A DNA stretch of 8,440 nt, taken from contig DATDPT010000174.1 of NCBI GenBank assembly GCA_035292605.1, forward strand, positions 1-8,440, read 5' to 3'. Position numbers and translations under genes: made by a program. Source of the DNA: JALYNX01 sp035292605 (lineage in GTDB: Bacteria > Actinomycetota > Acidimicrobiia > Spongiisociales > ZC4RG35). The notes beneath the pieces were generated by a model that ran no database searches, had not been told where the DNA came from, and saw only the letters and a list, made by a program, of their open reading frames with translations. Positions 1-5,767 of this stretch are shown piece by piece. Position 1 is the first letter of the stretch; the number at the start of each line of letters is the position of its first letter.

Positions 1-84
1 GCCGCCCTGGTTCTGGCCGGTGTCGGGTTCGTCGCCATCGCCAGGGCTCGGGTTGCCCCCGAGCCCACACCGACCACGGTGTGA
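1..84 (+). CDS. C-terminal end of a membrane protein (5'-partial)
   Basis: Frame 1 is open from the left edge to a TGA at 82-84, giving 27 residues: a hydrophobic stretch (AALVLAGVGFVAIA), then two arginines and a Pro/Thr-rich tail ending PTPTTV. Most third codon positions are G or C (22 of 27), which supports real coding. It looks like the last transmembrane helix of a membrane protein with a short polar tail. The family cannot be told from so little. It ends 3 nt before the convergent stop codon of the next gene, so no terminator fits between them. Confidence 0.55.
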   Translation, partial: AALVLAGVGFVAIARARVAPEPTPTTV

Positions 85-87
85 ACC

Positions 88-1056
88 TCAGCCTCCCAAC
101 ACCACTACCACCAGCCGCCCGGTGGGGCCGTCGACGACGGCGACGCCGGCCCGGTCGTAGGCGGGGACGTTGAATTGGGCTGTCGCCGTTGGCGACTCGA
201 GCATGCCGTCCAAGGCCGCCCGAGCACTGCTGGCAAGGGCGAGGTTCTCGCCCGCCGACGCTGGCCTGACCCCGGCCGTGGCCAGGTCGTCGAGGACGCT
301 GCCCCCCGGCGGGGTGTCCCGGGAGATTCTCCCGGAGGTGTACATGCCGGTGGCCCGGGACTCCGCCACCTCGGTGAAGACCGCGCTGGAGGTGAGGGCG
401 CCCAGGCCCTGGCCGGCCCGGTACTCGTTGATCCGAACCATCACCTCGGCGGCTTCGTCTCGAACCTGTCTTATCTCGTCGGCTCGAGCACCAGGAAAGA
501 TGATGATCTCATTCCCCTCCGGCACCGCTCGGCTCGACCCGAGCACGGACTGGATGGCAGTCAGTGAAGCCAACACCTGGCTGGAGCCGACCGACTCGAA
601 CGCCTGTTGGGGCAATGCGTCCGGCCCGGCAATTGCCTGGGCCACGACGGAGTCTTCGACTGCCTGATCCCAGCCTGCGGGCAAGGGAAGGACCCCGGCG
701 AGATTGATGAAGACCAGGACGATCACCACACCCCAGCCCATTGCCACCGCGGCGCCACCAACCCGATTGATCAGGGTCAACCCGGGGAGGTTCATCACCT
801 TGGAGAGATATCGGGCGACCACGCTCAACGACACCCCGAGTAGCACGAAGAGGACTATCCCCGCCCCCACTCCGGCGACTTCGGGGGCCACCCCGAAACG
901 ATCGGTCAGAAAATCACCCAGCGGCCCGCTCACCCTGAAGGCAACCCAGACCCCGAGAATGAGCCCCACCAGATCGAGGGCCTCACGCACGAATCCACGG
1001 GCCCAGCCTCTGACCAGCAGCCCAGCGAGCACGAGACCGAGGACGAAATCGAGCAT
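88..1056 (-). CDS. CvpA-family membrane protein fused to a C-terminal CAP (SCP/PR1-like) domain
   Basis: 322 aa, ATG start. The first ~125 residues hold four predicted membrane segments (about 2-18, 26-44, 58-82 and 98-125) with the CvpA pattern: a helix ending in RGWARGFVREAL, then a GLILGVWVAF helix. A linker (~126-200) follows. Residues ~202-322 resemble a CAP/SCP domain: INEYRAGQGLGAL at 209-221, a repeated-Ala helix with A231, GENLAL at 269-274, an M285-E-S-P box and a terminal GVAVV...LVVVVLGG strand pair. The histidines normal for CAP proteins are absent: R246 stands where the first His is expected, and the SP-x-HR-x-N box reads SPTATAQFN. By analogy with mycobacterial MarP (CvpA-like membrane part plus an extracellular protease), the CAP part probably lies outside the membrane; this is inferred. 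No clear Shine-Dalgarno sequence precedes the start. Substrate and function are unknown. The domain assignment is fairly sure for CvpA and somewhat less so for CAP. Confidence 0.85.
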   Translation of the reverse strand: MLDFVLGLVLAGLLVRGWARGFVREALDLVGLILGVWVAFRVSGPLGDFLTDRFGVAPEVAGVGAGIVLFVLLGVSLSVVARYLSKVMNLPGLTLINRVGGAAVAMGWGVVIVLVFINLAGVLPLPAGWDQAVEDSVVAQAIAGPDALPQQAFESVGSSQVLASLTAIQSVLGSSRAVPEGNEIIIFPGARADEIRQVRDEAAEVMVRINEYRAGQGLGALTSSAVFTEVAESRATGMYTSGRISRDTPPGGSVLDDLATAGVRPASAGENLALASSARAALDGMLESPTATAQFNVPAYDRAGVAVVDGPTGRLVVVVLGG

Positions 1057-1060
1057 TCCG

Positions 1061-1088
1061 GGTACTTGGTACTAGATACCTGGTGCCT
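1061..1088 (-). repeat. Four degenerate 7-bp tandem repeats just upstream of the CvpA/CAP gene
   Basis: On the plus strand the bases read as four consecutive heptads: GGTACTT, GGTACTA, GATACCT and GGTGCCT. On the coding (minus) strand they are AGGCACC, AGGTATC, TAGTACC and AAGTACC, ending 4 nt before the ATG. They cover the place where promoter elements or a ribosome binding site would lie, and no good Shine-Dalgarno sequence is seen. They could be an operator or a chance low-complexity stretch. Confidence 0.35.
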
Positions 1089-1134
1089 CGAGCGACATTC
1101 GGTTCCAGGCCCCCGATGCGGGGCTACTCAGCAC

Positions 1135-1169
1135 CGATTCGAGAGCAGAAGCTCGCCTCTCCTCAATCG
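1135..1169 (-). terminator. Possible hairpin at the 3' end of the universal stress protein gene
   Basis: CGATT (1135-1139) pairs with AATCG (1165-1169), and GAGAG (1141-1145) pairs with CTCTC (1157-1161), with a small internal loop between the two stems. The structure straddles the usp stop codon (1163-1165). A second short hairpin, GCCCC-CGATGC-GGGGC, lies at 1109-1124. Neither is followed by a T-run on the minus strand, so a classical terminator is not shown. Confidence 0.25.
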
Positions 1170-1561
1170 ACCCGCACCGTGAGGACGGGGCAGGGGGCGT
1201 CCATGAGGATGTCGTGGGCATTCGACCCGAGCAGGAACTTCCCTGCCGAGGTTCGCTGATGGAGGCCGATGACGATCAGCTCACCGTCGAATTCGCGGGC
1301 GGCCAGGACGATGTCCTGAGCCGGCGTGTTACCGCGAATGTAGTTATGGACCGAGAACTCGATCCCCTCGTTCTTCAGTCTGTCTCCGAGATCATTGAGT
1401 TCGCGATCGCTTTGGATCACGTCGTCGTCGTCGTCCTTGCCGACGCCGTGAAGCGAGTGCACCACGATGAGACCGGTGTTCCGGAGCTTGGCCTCCTCGA
1501 TGCCCCGATCGAGCGCTTTCTTCCCCCGGTCCGACGACAGATATCCGACGATGACGCTCAT
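1163..1561 (-). CDS. Universal stress protein, UspA family
   Basis: 132 aa from the ATG at 1561, the usual size for a single Usp domain. It is a small cytoplasmic alpha/beta protein that normally binds ATP and is linked to stress or dormancy responses. The N-terminal strand MSVIVGYLSSDRG is typical, though the usual nucleotide-contacting Asp after it is not present. The C-terminal ATP loop is G99-L-H-Q102, nine residues, then G112-S113, followed by DAPCPVLTVRVD. The second glycine of the canonical G-2x-G-9x-G-S/T motif is Gln, as in the actinobacterial GLRRRSPxGK type. Five consecutive aspartates (43-47) sit in the loop before helix 2. The frame stays open upstream to another ATG at 1609, but that start would overlap the alaX gene, and a good AAAGG lies before 1561. 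It is probably the last gene of the MBL-alaX-usp operon. Confidence 0.9.
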   Translation of the reverse strand: MSVIVGYLSSDRGKKALDRGIEEAKLRNTGLIVVHSLHGVGKDDDDDVIQSDRELNDLGDRLKNEGIEFSVHNYIRGNTPAQDIVLAAREFDGELIVIGLHQRTSAGKFLLGSNAHDILMDAPCPVLTVRVD

Positions 1562-1567
1562 AGTCTG

Positions 1568-1572
1568 CCTTT
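1568..1572 (-). promoter_or_regulatory. Ribosome binding site of the Usp gene
   Basis: On the minus strand AAAGG stands 6 nt before the ATG at 1561. It supports this start over the in-frame ATG at 1609, which lies inside alaX. Confidence 0.6.
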
Positions 1573-1595
1573 CGCTGGCTTGCTGGAAGGGGACG

Positions 1596-2339
1596 CTAGT
1601 GACCACCAAGGTCGTCGAGCTCGATCCTCATCCGCTTGTTGGCCTTGCCCTTGGACTCGGTCTTGACCACGCTCACATGACCCACCTCGAGGGTGGAGGC
1701 AACGTGGGTGCCGCCGTCGGCCTGGCGGTCGAGCCCAACGATGTCGATGACCCGGATCTCCTCCACCCACTCCGGGATCAGGTTCACCTTGGTACGGATC
1801 AGATCCGGGTCCCGCAACGCCTCGGCTCGGGCCATGAAGACGACCTCGGTGGGATAGCCCCTGGTCAACTCGTCGTTCAGCTTGCGCTCCACTAGCTGAC
1901 CGAACTCCACCGAGATCCCGTCGAGCTCGAAGTCCATGCGGGCCACTCCCGGGTCCATGTTCCCCCCGGTCACCTTGGCCCCGAAGTCCCGAAAGACCAC
2001 TCCGGATAGGGCGTGGAGGGCGGTGTGGGTCTTCATGGTCAGATAGCGTCGCGCCCAATCGATGACGGCTTCGACTGGTGTTCCCGGATCAGGCAGCTCG
2101 GCGTCCACGGGCACCACGTGGAAGGGCTTTCCTTCACGCCGGATGGTGTCGATCACCTCGACTTGGCCACCGTCCCATCGGATCACTCCGACGTCTCCGG
2201 GCTGGCCCCCGCCCCTGGCATAGAAGACAGTCCGGTCGAGGAGAACACCGCGATCAACGACTTCGAGGACGCGGCCTTCGGCACGGGCCAAGTAGGCATC
2301 CCGGGAGGCGAGCTCCTCGATCGGTCCGGTGCCGGCCAT
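1596..2339 (-). CDS. alaX: AlaX-type alanyl-tRNA editing protein
   Basis: 247 aa, a free-standing relative of the AlaRS editing domain. The family hydrolyses Ser or Gly wrongly attached to tRNA-Ala in the cytoplasm. Visible landmarks: FYARGGGQPGD (39-49), the classic GGGQPGD of the N-terminal beta-barrel part; the zinc-binding H105-T-A-L-H109; the second metal motif at D208-G-G-T-H212, where the usual CGGTH has lost its Cys; and the C-terminal SKGKANKRMRIEL (229-241) typical of the family. The length matches AlaX-M, without the AlaRS C-Ala domain. The frame continues 81 codons upstream, but that part overlaps the MBL gene and has a shadow-like composition, so ATG 2339 is chosen. It lies 11 nt after the MBL stop with only a weak CGGA-like binding site, suggesting translation coupled to the gene before. 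Usp follows after 34 nt. Confidence 0.92.
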   Translation of the reverse strand: MAGTGPIEELASRDAYLARAEGRVLEVVDRGVLLDRTVFYARGGGQPGDVGVIRWDGGQVEVIDTIRREGKPFHVVPVDAELPDPGTPVEAVIDWARRYLTMKTHTALHALSGVVFRDFGAKVTGGNMDPGVARMDFELDGISVEFGQLVERKLNDELTRGYPTEVVFMARAEALRDPDLIRTKVNLIPEWVEEIRVIDIVGLDRQADGGTHVASTLEVGHVSVVKTESKGKANKRMRIELDDLGGH

Positions 2340-2350
2340 ATATTCCGAGG

Positions 2351-2908
2351 CTAACGGGAGGTGGAGGCGTCGGGAATGAAAGGCCCGCCGTGGCCGGGGA
2401 CAATCAGGGTGGCCACTTTCAGCACCCGCTCCCGGCCGGCGTGAAGGGAGTCGGGGTGGGTGCACAGCGGATCGTGGTAGGGGGCGGTCTGGTACCACCA
2501 GAGATGGGTAAAGGCAACAAGCTCGTCGCCGGCCTGAACCATGGTGGTGATGTCCTGGGGGGTGTGGCCCGGGGTCTCCCACAGAGTCACGTGGGGGGCA
2601 ACCTCGAATCCCTCCGCTGCACGTGAATCCCAGGCATCGCCCTCATAGATGGCCCAGTGATCATGTACCCGAGCTTTGGGGAAGAGGGCGATGTTGATCG
2701 TGTGATCCGGGTGATGATGCGATATGACCACGTCGGTGATGTCATCGGGCCGGTAGCCGAGTCGCTCGATCGGGTCGAGGATCACCGAGCGTGACGAAAC
2801 CATGCCGGGGTCGATGACCACAAGGTAATCCTCCGACACCACCAGCGACACGGTGGAGGCGACACGGTCGCCGCCGTAACCAGCCGAAAGCACGTGAAAC
2901 TTGGCCAT
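2351..2908 (-). CDS. MBL-fold metallo-hydrolase (MBLAC1-like)
   Basis: 185 aa from the ATG at 2908. The metallo-beta-lactamase fold is shown by VIDPG (31-35), the metal motif H64-H-H66-P-D68-H69, H115 in ETPGHTPQD, and H173 in VPGHGGPF. The domain spans almost the whole protein, with no extra domain and no signal peptide, so it is a cytoplasmic hydrolase. The order TPGHTPQD...PGHGGPF recalls MBLAC1-like proteins; the substrate is unknown. The metal-bridging Asp usually found in a GDxx motif after strand 10 is not obvious: the sequence there is AFTHLWWY (132-139), with Thr-His in its place. The frame is open back to 3001, but those 31 residues are basic, unlike the family, and would run through the divergent promoter region. 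No strong Shine-Dalgarno sequence precedes 2908, and an in-frame GTG 15 nt upstream is an alternative. It appears to be the first gene of the MBL-alaX-usp operon. Confidence 0.88.
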   Translation of the reverse strand: MAKFHVLSAGYGGDRVASTVSLVVSEDYLVVIDPGMVSSRSVILDPIERLGYRPDDITDVVISHHHPDHTINIALFPKARVHDHWAIYEGDAWDSRAAEGFEVAPHVTLWETPGHTPQDITTMVQAGDELVAFTHLWWYQTAPYHDPLCTHPDSLHAGRERVLKVATLIVPGHGGPFIPDASTSR

Positions 2909-2975
2909 TCTCGTGACTGCCACGGTACGGCGCCAGAACCCGTCACAGAGCCGGTTCAGATGCTTGTGATGAAAA

Positions 2976-3016
2976 TGGGGTCTAAAGTCACCCCACGGCA
3001 CGGCATAGCCGTGTCG
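2976..3016. promoter_or_regulatory. Two abutting inverted repeats in the divergent promoter region
   Basis: Dyad 1 (2976-2995) is TGGGGT-CTAAAGTC-ACCCCA, with perfect 6-bp arms and an 8-nt spacer. Dyad 2 (2996-3016) begins on the very next base: CGGCACGGC-ATA-GCCGTGTCG, nine paired positions with one G-T wobble and a 3-nt loop. TAAAGT (2983-2988), inside dyad 1, fits a -10 box for the lipoprotein gene, though no convincing -35 lies at the right distance. If it is used, transcription would start near 2995 and dyad 2 would form a hairpin at the 5' end of the mRNA. A looser dyad, GAACC-N12-GGTTC, occupies 2936-2957. The arrangement suggests an operator and/or a leader hairpin. The promoter call itself is tentative. 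Confidence 0.5.
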
Positions 3017-3029
3017 CGCTTAGCAATGT

Positions 3030-3035
3030 GGAGGA
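3030..3035 (+). promoter_or_regulatory. Strong ribosome binding site of the lipoprotein gene
   Basis: GGAGGA, followed by AGGAA, ends 9 nt before the ATG at 3045. It is the best Shine-Dalgarno sequence of the window, which fits a highly expressed binding protein and fixes the start codon. Confidence 0.8.
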
Positions 3036-3044
3036 AGGAAACAT

Positions 3045-4418
3045 ATGAAAACGAAGAGAGGCCTAAAGCTTCTCGCGGTCTTGGCCGTCTTCTCGCTGAT
3101 TCTCGCCGCCTGTGGCGACGATGAAGGCGGAGGCAGCACGACCACGGCTGCGGGTGGTGATACCACTACCTCAGCAGCTCCTGAGGCGACAACGACCTCG
3201 AGCGCGGAGCCTGCGGGTCAACTGACCATCGGCGGGCTGTTGCCCCAGACCGGTTCGCTTGCGTTCTTGGACCCGCCAGAAGAAGCCGGCGTCTACCTGG
3301 CCGTCAGTGACATCAATGCAGCCGGGGGCGTCCTCGGCGCCGATGTGGTGTTCATTCCCGGTGACTCGGGCGACACCTCGACCGACATCGCCAATGCGAC
3401 CGCAGACAGCCACCTGGCTGCCGGTGTTCATGCCATTGTCGGTGCCGCGTCGTCAGGTGTGTCGTTCACAGTCATCGACAAAATCACAGGAGCCGGCGTC
3501 ATCCAGTTCTCGCCTGCGAACACCTCAGCGCTGTTCACCGACTACGACGACAACGAGCTCTATTTCCGCACCGCCCCCTCTGACTTCCTGCAGGGTCAGG
3601 TTCTGGCAGAGGTGGTGGCGGAGGAGAGCCTCAGCGCCGGCGTGATCTACCGCCAGGATCCCTATGGAGAGGGTCTGGCCGAGCGGTTCCAAGAGGTATA
3701 TGAAGCACTCGGTGGAGAGATCACCGACTTCATCGCCTACCCGGCAGAAGGGGTGACCACCTTCGACGCCGAGGTCGACCAGCTGGTGCAGTCAGACCCT
3801 GAGGCGGTCGTGGTGATCAGCTTCGAAGAGGGGACCCTTATCCTCGAGACCCTGCATGCGCGGGGAATCGGCCCGGCGTCGGGTAAGGCGGTGTGGGGTG
3901 TTGATGGCAACATCACCGGTCTCCATAGCGTGATGGCCGACTCGTCGATCCTCAACGGGATGCGTGGCACCCAGCCGTCGGTCGACCTGAGCACCATCAC
4001 CGACTTCACCGATCGTCTCAACGCTACGGAGGAGATCGGCGACCTCGCCGGTGTGTTCGCCTATGGCGCCGAGGCCTACGACGCGGTGACCATCATCGCC
4101 CTGGCAGCGGAGATTGCCGGCAGCTTGGTCCCGACCGAGATCGCGGCTCAGATCAATGACGTCACCCGCGGGGGCGAGAAATGCACCGACTTCGCGTCGT
4201 GTGTTGCATTGATCCAGGCCGGTACCACGGACATCGACTATGACGGTGTCGGTGGCCCGTACGAGTTCATCGATGCCGGTGAACCGTCGGCTGCGAGCTA
4301 TCAGATCGTCACCCTCGGTGAGTTGGCCGAGTGCGCCGAAGGATGGACCGATCAAGAGCCGCCGTGCTCAGGTCCGGATTCCTCACTTGACGAGTACCTG
4401 AACGCCGAGTTGCAGTAA
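3045..4418 (+). CDS. ABC transporter substrate-binding lipoprotein, branched-chain amino acid type (Peripla_BP_6, LivJ/LivK-like)
   Basis: 457 aa. The N-terminus is a lipoprotein signal: basic MKTKRGLK, a hydrophobic core, and lipobox LAAC with the lipidated cysteine at 23. A Gly/Thr/Ser/Ala-rich linker (~24-58) then tethers the domain to the outer face of the membrane. The type-I periplasmic-binding fold runs from ~59: LTIGGLLPQTG (60-70), the first strand; GAASSGVS (133-140), the ligand-contacting Ser region; FSPANTSALF (155-164); YFRTAPSD (173-180); AYGAEAYDAVTI (339-350); and DYDGVGGPYEFID (398-410). Four cysteines (380, 386, 430 and 441) sit in the C-terminal part and could form disulfides, as expected for an exported protein. 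It most likely feeds the LivHMGF permease encoded at 5036-8440 on the other strand. The family also takes amides, urea and other small molecules, so the ligand is open. It is monocistronic, with its own promoter region and a strong 3' hairpin. Confidence 0.93.
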   Translation: MKTKRGLKLLAVLAVFSLILAACGDDEGGGSTTTAAGGDTTTSAAPEATTTSSAEPAGQLTIGGLLPQTGSLAFLDPPEEAGVYLAVSDINAAGGVLGADVVFIPGDSGDTSTDIANATADSHLAAGVHAIVGAASSGVSFTVIDKITGAGVIQFSPANTSALFTDYDDNELYFRTAPSDFLQGQVLAEVVAEESLSAGVIYRQDPYGEGLAERFQEVYEALGGEITDFIAYPAEGVTTFDAEVDQLVQSDPEAVVVISFEEGTLILETLHARGIGPASGKAVWGVDGNITGLHSVMADSSILNGMRGTQPSVDLSTITDFTDRLNATEEIGDLAGVFAYGAEAYDAVTIIALAAEIAGSLVPTEIAAQINDVTRGGEKCTDFASCVALIQAGTTDIDYDGVGGPYEFIDAGEPSAASYQIVTLGELAECAEGWTDQEPPCSGPDSSLDEYLNAELQ

Positions 4419-4438
4419 CAACCGACTCCAATTCGGAG

Positions 4439-4480
4439 ACGTGAGAGGAGGCCGGCCCTGCGGGCCGGCCTCCTCCACGT
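4439..4480 (+). terminator. Long GC-rich hairpin downstream of the lipoprotein gene
   Basis: GAGGAGGCCGGCCC (4445-4458) and GGGCCGGCCTCCTC (4462-4475) are perfectly complementary around a TGC loop. With one bulged A (4444) the stem gains five more pairs, ACGTG with CACGT, making 19 pairs in all. It lies 20 nt after the TAA. There is no T-run after it, so it is either a GC-rich actinobacterial terminator without a U-tract or a 3'-end stabiliser. Confidence 0.75.
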
Positions 4481-4487
4481 TGGGCGC

Positions 4488-4493
4488 TAACCT
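4488..4493 (+). promoter_or_regulatory. Possible -10 element giving a leaderless DJ-1 mRNA
   Basis: TAACCT fits the TANNNT form of a -10 box and ends 6 nt before the ATG at 4500. Transcription would then start at or next to the start codon. No Shine-Dalgarno sequence lies in the gap, which agrees with leaderless translation, common in Actinobacteria. No -35 is recognised, because that position falls inside the preceding hairpin. Confidence 0.4.
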
Positions 4494-4499
4494 CCGAAC

Positions 4500-5066
4500 A
4501 TGCGTCTGGTGGTCTTGCTTCCGGGCGGTGTTGCCACCAGAGAGGTGCTGGCACCACTCGAGGTCCTCCACGAGCGGCTTGGCCCGGAGGTGATCTGGGC
4601 GGCCCGAGAGCGCGGGCCGGTGCCGGGACACGATCCACCCATGTCCTTCCGCGCCGATGTCTCCCTGACGGAGATCGACTCACAACCAACGGTGCTGCTG
4701 CTTCCCGGAGGTTTCGGATCGCTGGAGTTGGCGATGGACCGGCGCGTCTTGGCGGACCTGAGACGACTGGCGGCTTCTTCGACCATTTCCCTGGCCGTTT
4801 CGACCGGCTCACTCCCCCTCGCCGCAGCGGGGCTGATCAAGGGAATGCGGGTCACCGGGCACTGGCTCTCGTTCAGCCATCTCGAGCGATTCGGTGCGAT
4901 CCCGGTCAACGAGCCGATCGTGGTGTCGGGTCGGTTCCTGACCGCCTCAGGCGCGGTTTCGGCCGCGGCCCTGGCCCATCATGTGGCCGATCGGGTGTGG
5001 TTCGGGCCCGAGGCGCCGGCAGGAGGGGGGGCTCCTCATTCGACTCTGGCCAGGGTGCCTAGGTAG
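4500..5066 (+). CDS. DJ-1/PfpI-family protein with Ser at the nucleophile position
   Basis: 188 aa, one domain, cytoplasmic, no signal peptide. It shows the class-I glutamine amidotransferase-like fold of the DJ-1/PfpI family: an N-terminal strand LVVLLPGGV (3-11), PLEVL with the conserved-type Glu E21, VLLLPGGFGS (65-74), the nucleophile elbow AVSTGSLPLAAAGLIKG (99-115), VTGHW (118-122) and SGRFLTASGAVSAAALA (143-159). In the family the elbow normally reads Cys-Thr-Gly or similar. Here it is S101-T-G, and the protein has no cysteine at all, so the usual cysteine chemistry is impossible. It may be a serine-based variant or a non-catalytic sensor or scaffold. In length and motif order it resembles the AraC-regulator-linked/isonitrile hydratase-like DJ-1 proteins, but no DNA-binding domain is present. 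It sits between the lipoprotein and the ATPase gene, and its last 31 bp overlap the convergent livF. Confidence 0.85.
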   Translation: MRLVVLLPGGVATREVLAPLEVLHERLGPEVIWAARERGPVPGHDPPMSFRADVSLTEIDSQPTVLLLPGGFGSLELAMDRRVLADLRRLAASSTISLAVSTGSLPLAAAGLIKGMRVTGHWLSFSHLERFGAIPVNEPIVVSGRFLTASGAVSAAALAHHVADRVWFGPEAPAGGGAPHSTLARVPR

Positions 5067-5767
5067 AGCTCGATGACCTTCGGGTCGCGTAACAGGGCGT
5101 TGCCGGTGTCGGTGTAGGCGTTGCGCCCCTGATCGAGGACATAGCCACGGTGACAGATCTGGAGACAACGACGGGCGTTCTGCTCCACCATGATGATGCT
5201 CACCCCGGCTCGGTTGATCTGACGGGCGCGGACGAACACCTGATCCTGGAGAGTCGGGGACAGCCCGGCCGACGGTTCGTCGAGAAGCAACACCTTGGGG
5301 TCCATCATCAGCGCCCTGCTCATGGCAAGCATCTGCCGCTCACCACCCGAAAGCGAGCCGGCGCGTTGTTTGAGCCGTTCCTCCAATCGCGGAAACAGCT
5401 CGGCGATGAATCCCAGTCGTTCGTCGAATCTCTTCGGTTGGAGAAAGATCCCCATCTGGAGGTTCTCCTCCACGCTGAGACTGGGGAACACATTGTTGAT
5501 CTGGGGGACATAGCCCACCCCACGGGACACCAACTGATGAGCCTTGAGGTTGGTGATGTCCTCCCCGTCGAGAAGCACACCTCCCTCCCTAACAGTGATC
5601 AGGCCGAATAGAGCTTTGAGCAGGGTCGACTTGCCCGCTCCGTTGGGACCGATAATGCCCACCAGCTCCCCCCGTCCCAGCTCGAGGTCCACGCCTCGCA
5701 GGATGTCCACTTCGGGGACGTACCCGGCCACCATGTTCTCGATCTTGATCAAGGGGCCGTCGGTCAT
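5036..5767 (-). CDS. livF: LivF-type ATP-binding protein of the branched-chain amino acid ABC importer
   Basis: 243 aa, the normal LivF length. It is one of the two cytoplasmic ATPases that power uptake through LivHM. Walker A is G40-PNGAGK-S47, the Q-loop is YVPQ with Q89, the ABC signature is LSGGE (139-143), and Walker B is VLLLDEP (159-165) with E164. The switch position after VE is Gln (VEQNARRCLQ, Q196), the usual LivF form, rather than His. The C-terminus VIELYLG is also typical. The ATG overlaps the livG stop as ATGA (4 bp), so translation is coupled. It is the last gene of the operon and overlaps the oppositely oriented DJ-1 gene by 31 bp, with no room for a terminator between the two coding regions. 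Confidence 0.95.
   Translation of the reverse strand: MTDGPLIKIENMVAGYVPEVDILRGVDLELGRGELVGIIGPNGAGKSTLLKALFGLITVREGGVLLDGEDITNLKAHQLVSRGVGYVPQINNVFPSLSVEENLQMGIFLQPKRFDERLGFIAELFPRLEERLKQRAGSLSGGERQMLAMSRALMMDPKVLLLDEPSAGLSPTLQDQVFVRARQINRAGVSIIMVEQNARRCLQICHRGYVLDQGRNAYTDTGNALLRDPKVIELYLGTLARVE

Noticed and set aside
170..667. Plus-strand open frame of 165 codons opposite the CvpA/CAP gene
   Set aside because: It is Ser/Arg/Ala-rich with no family pattern, whereas the minus strand encodes clear membrane helices and a CAP-like domain.
1558..2058. Minus-strand open frame of 166 codons in another frame of alaX and usp
   Set aside because: It is Gly/Arg/Pro-rich and shifted against two genes with conserved motifs, so it is a frame shadow.
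2340..2582. In-frame upstream extension of alaX by 81 codons
   Set aside because: It overlaps the MBL gene and has a Pro/Arg/His-rich, shadow-like composition. The AlaX family pattern begins near the ATG at 2339.
2909..3001. Upstream extension of the MBL gene from an ATG at 3001
   Set aside because: The 31 extra residues are basic, unlike MBL N-termini, and the stretch is taken up by dyads of the divergent promoter region.
3792..4355. Minus-strand open frame of 187 codons opposite the lipoprotein gene
   Set aside because: It is antisense to a well-supported binding-protein domain, and its translation shows no domain.
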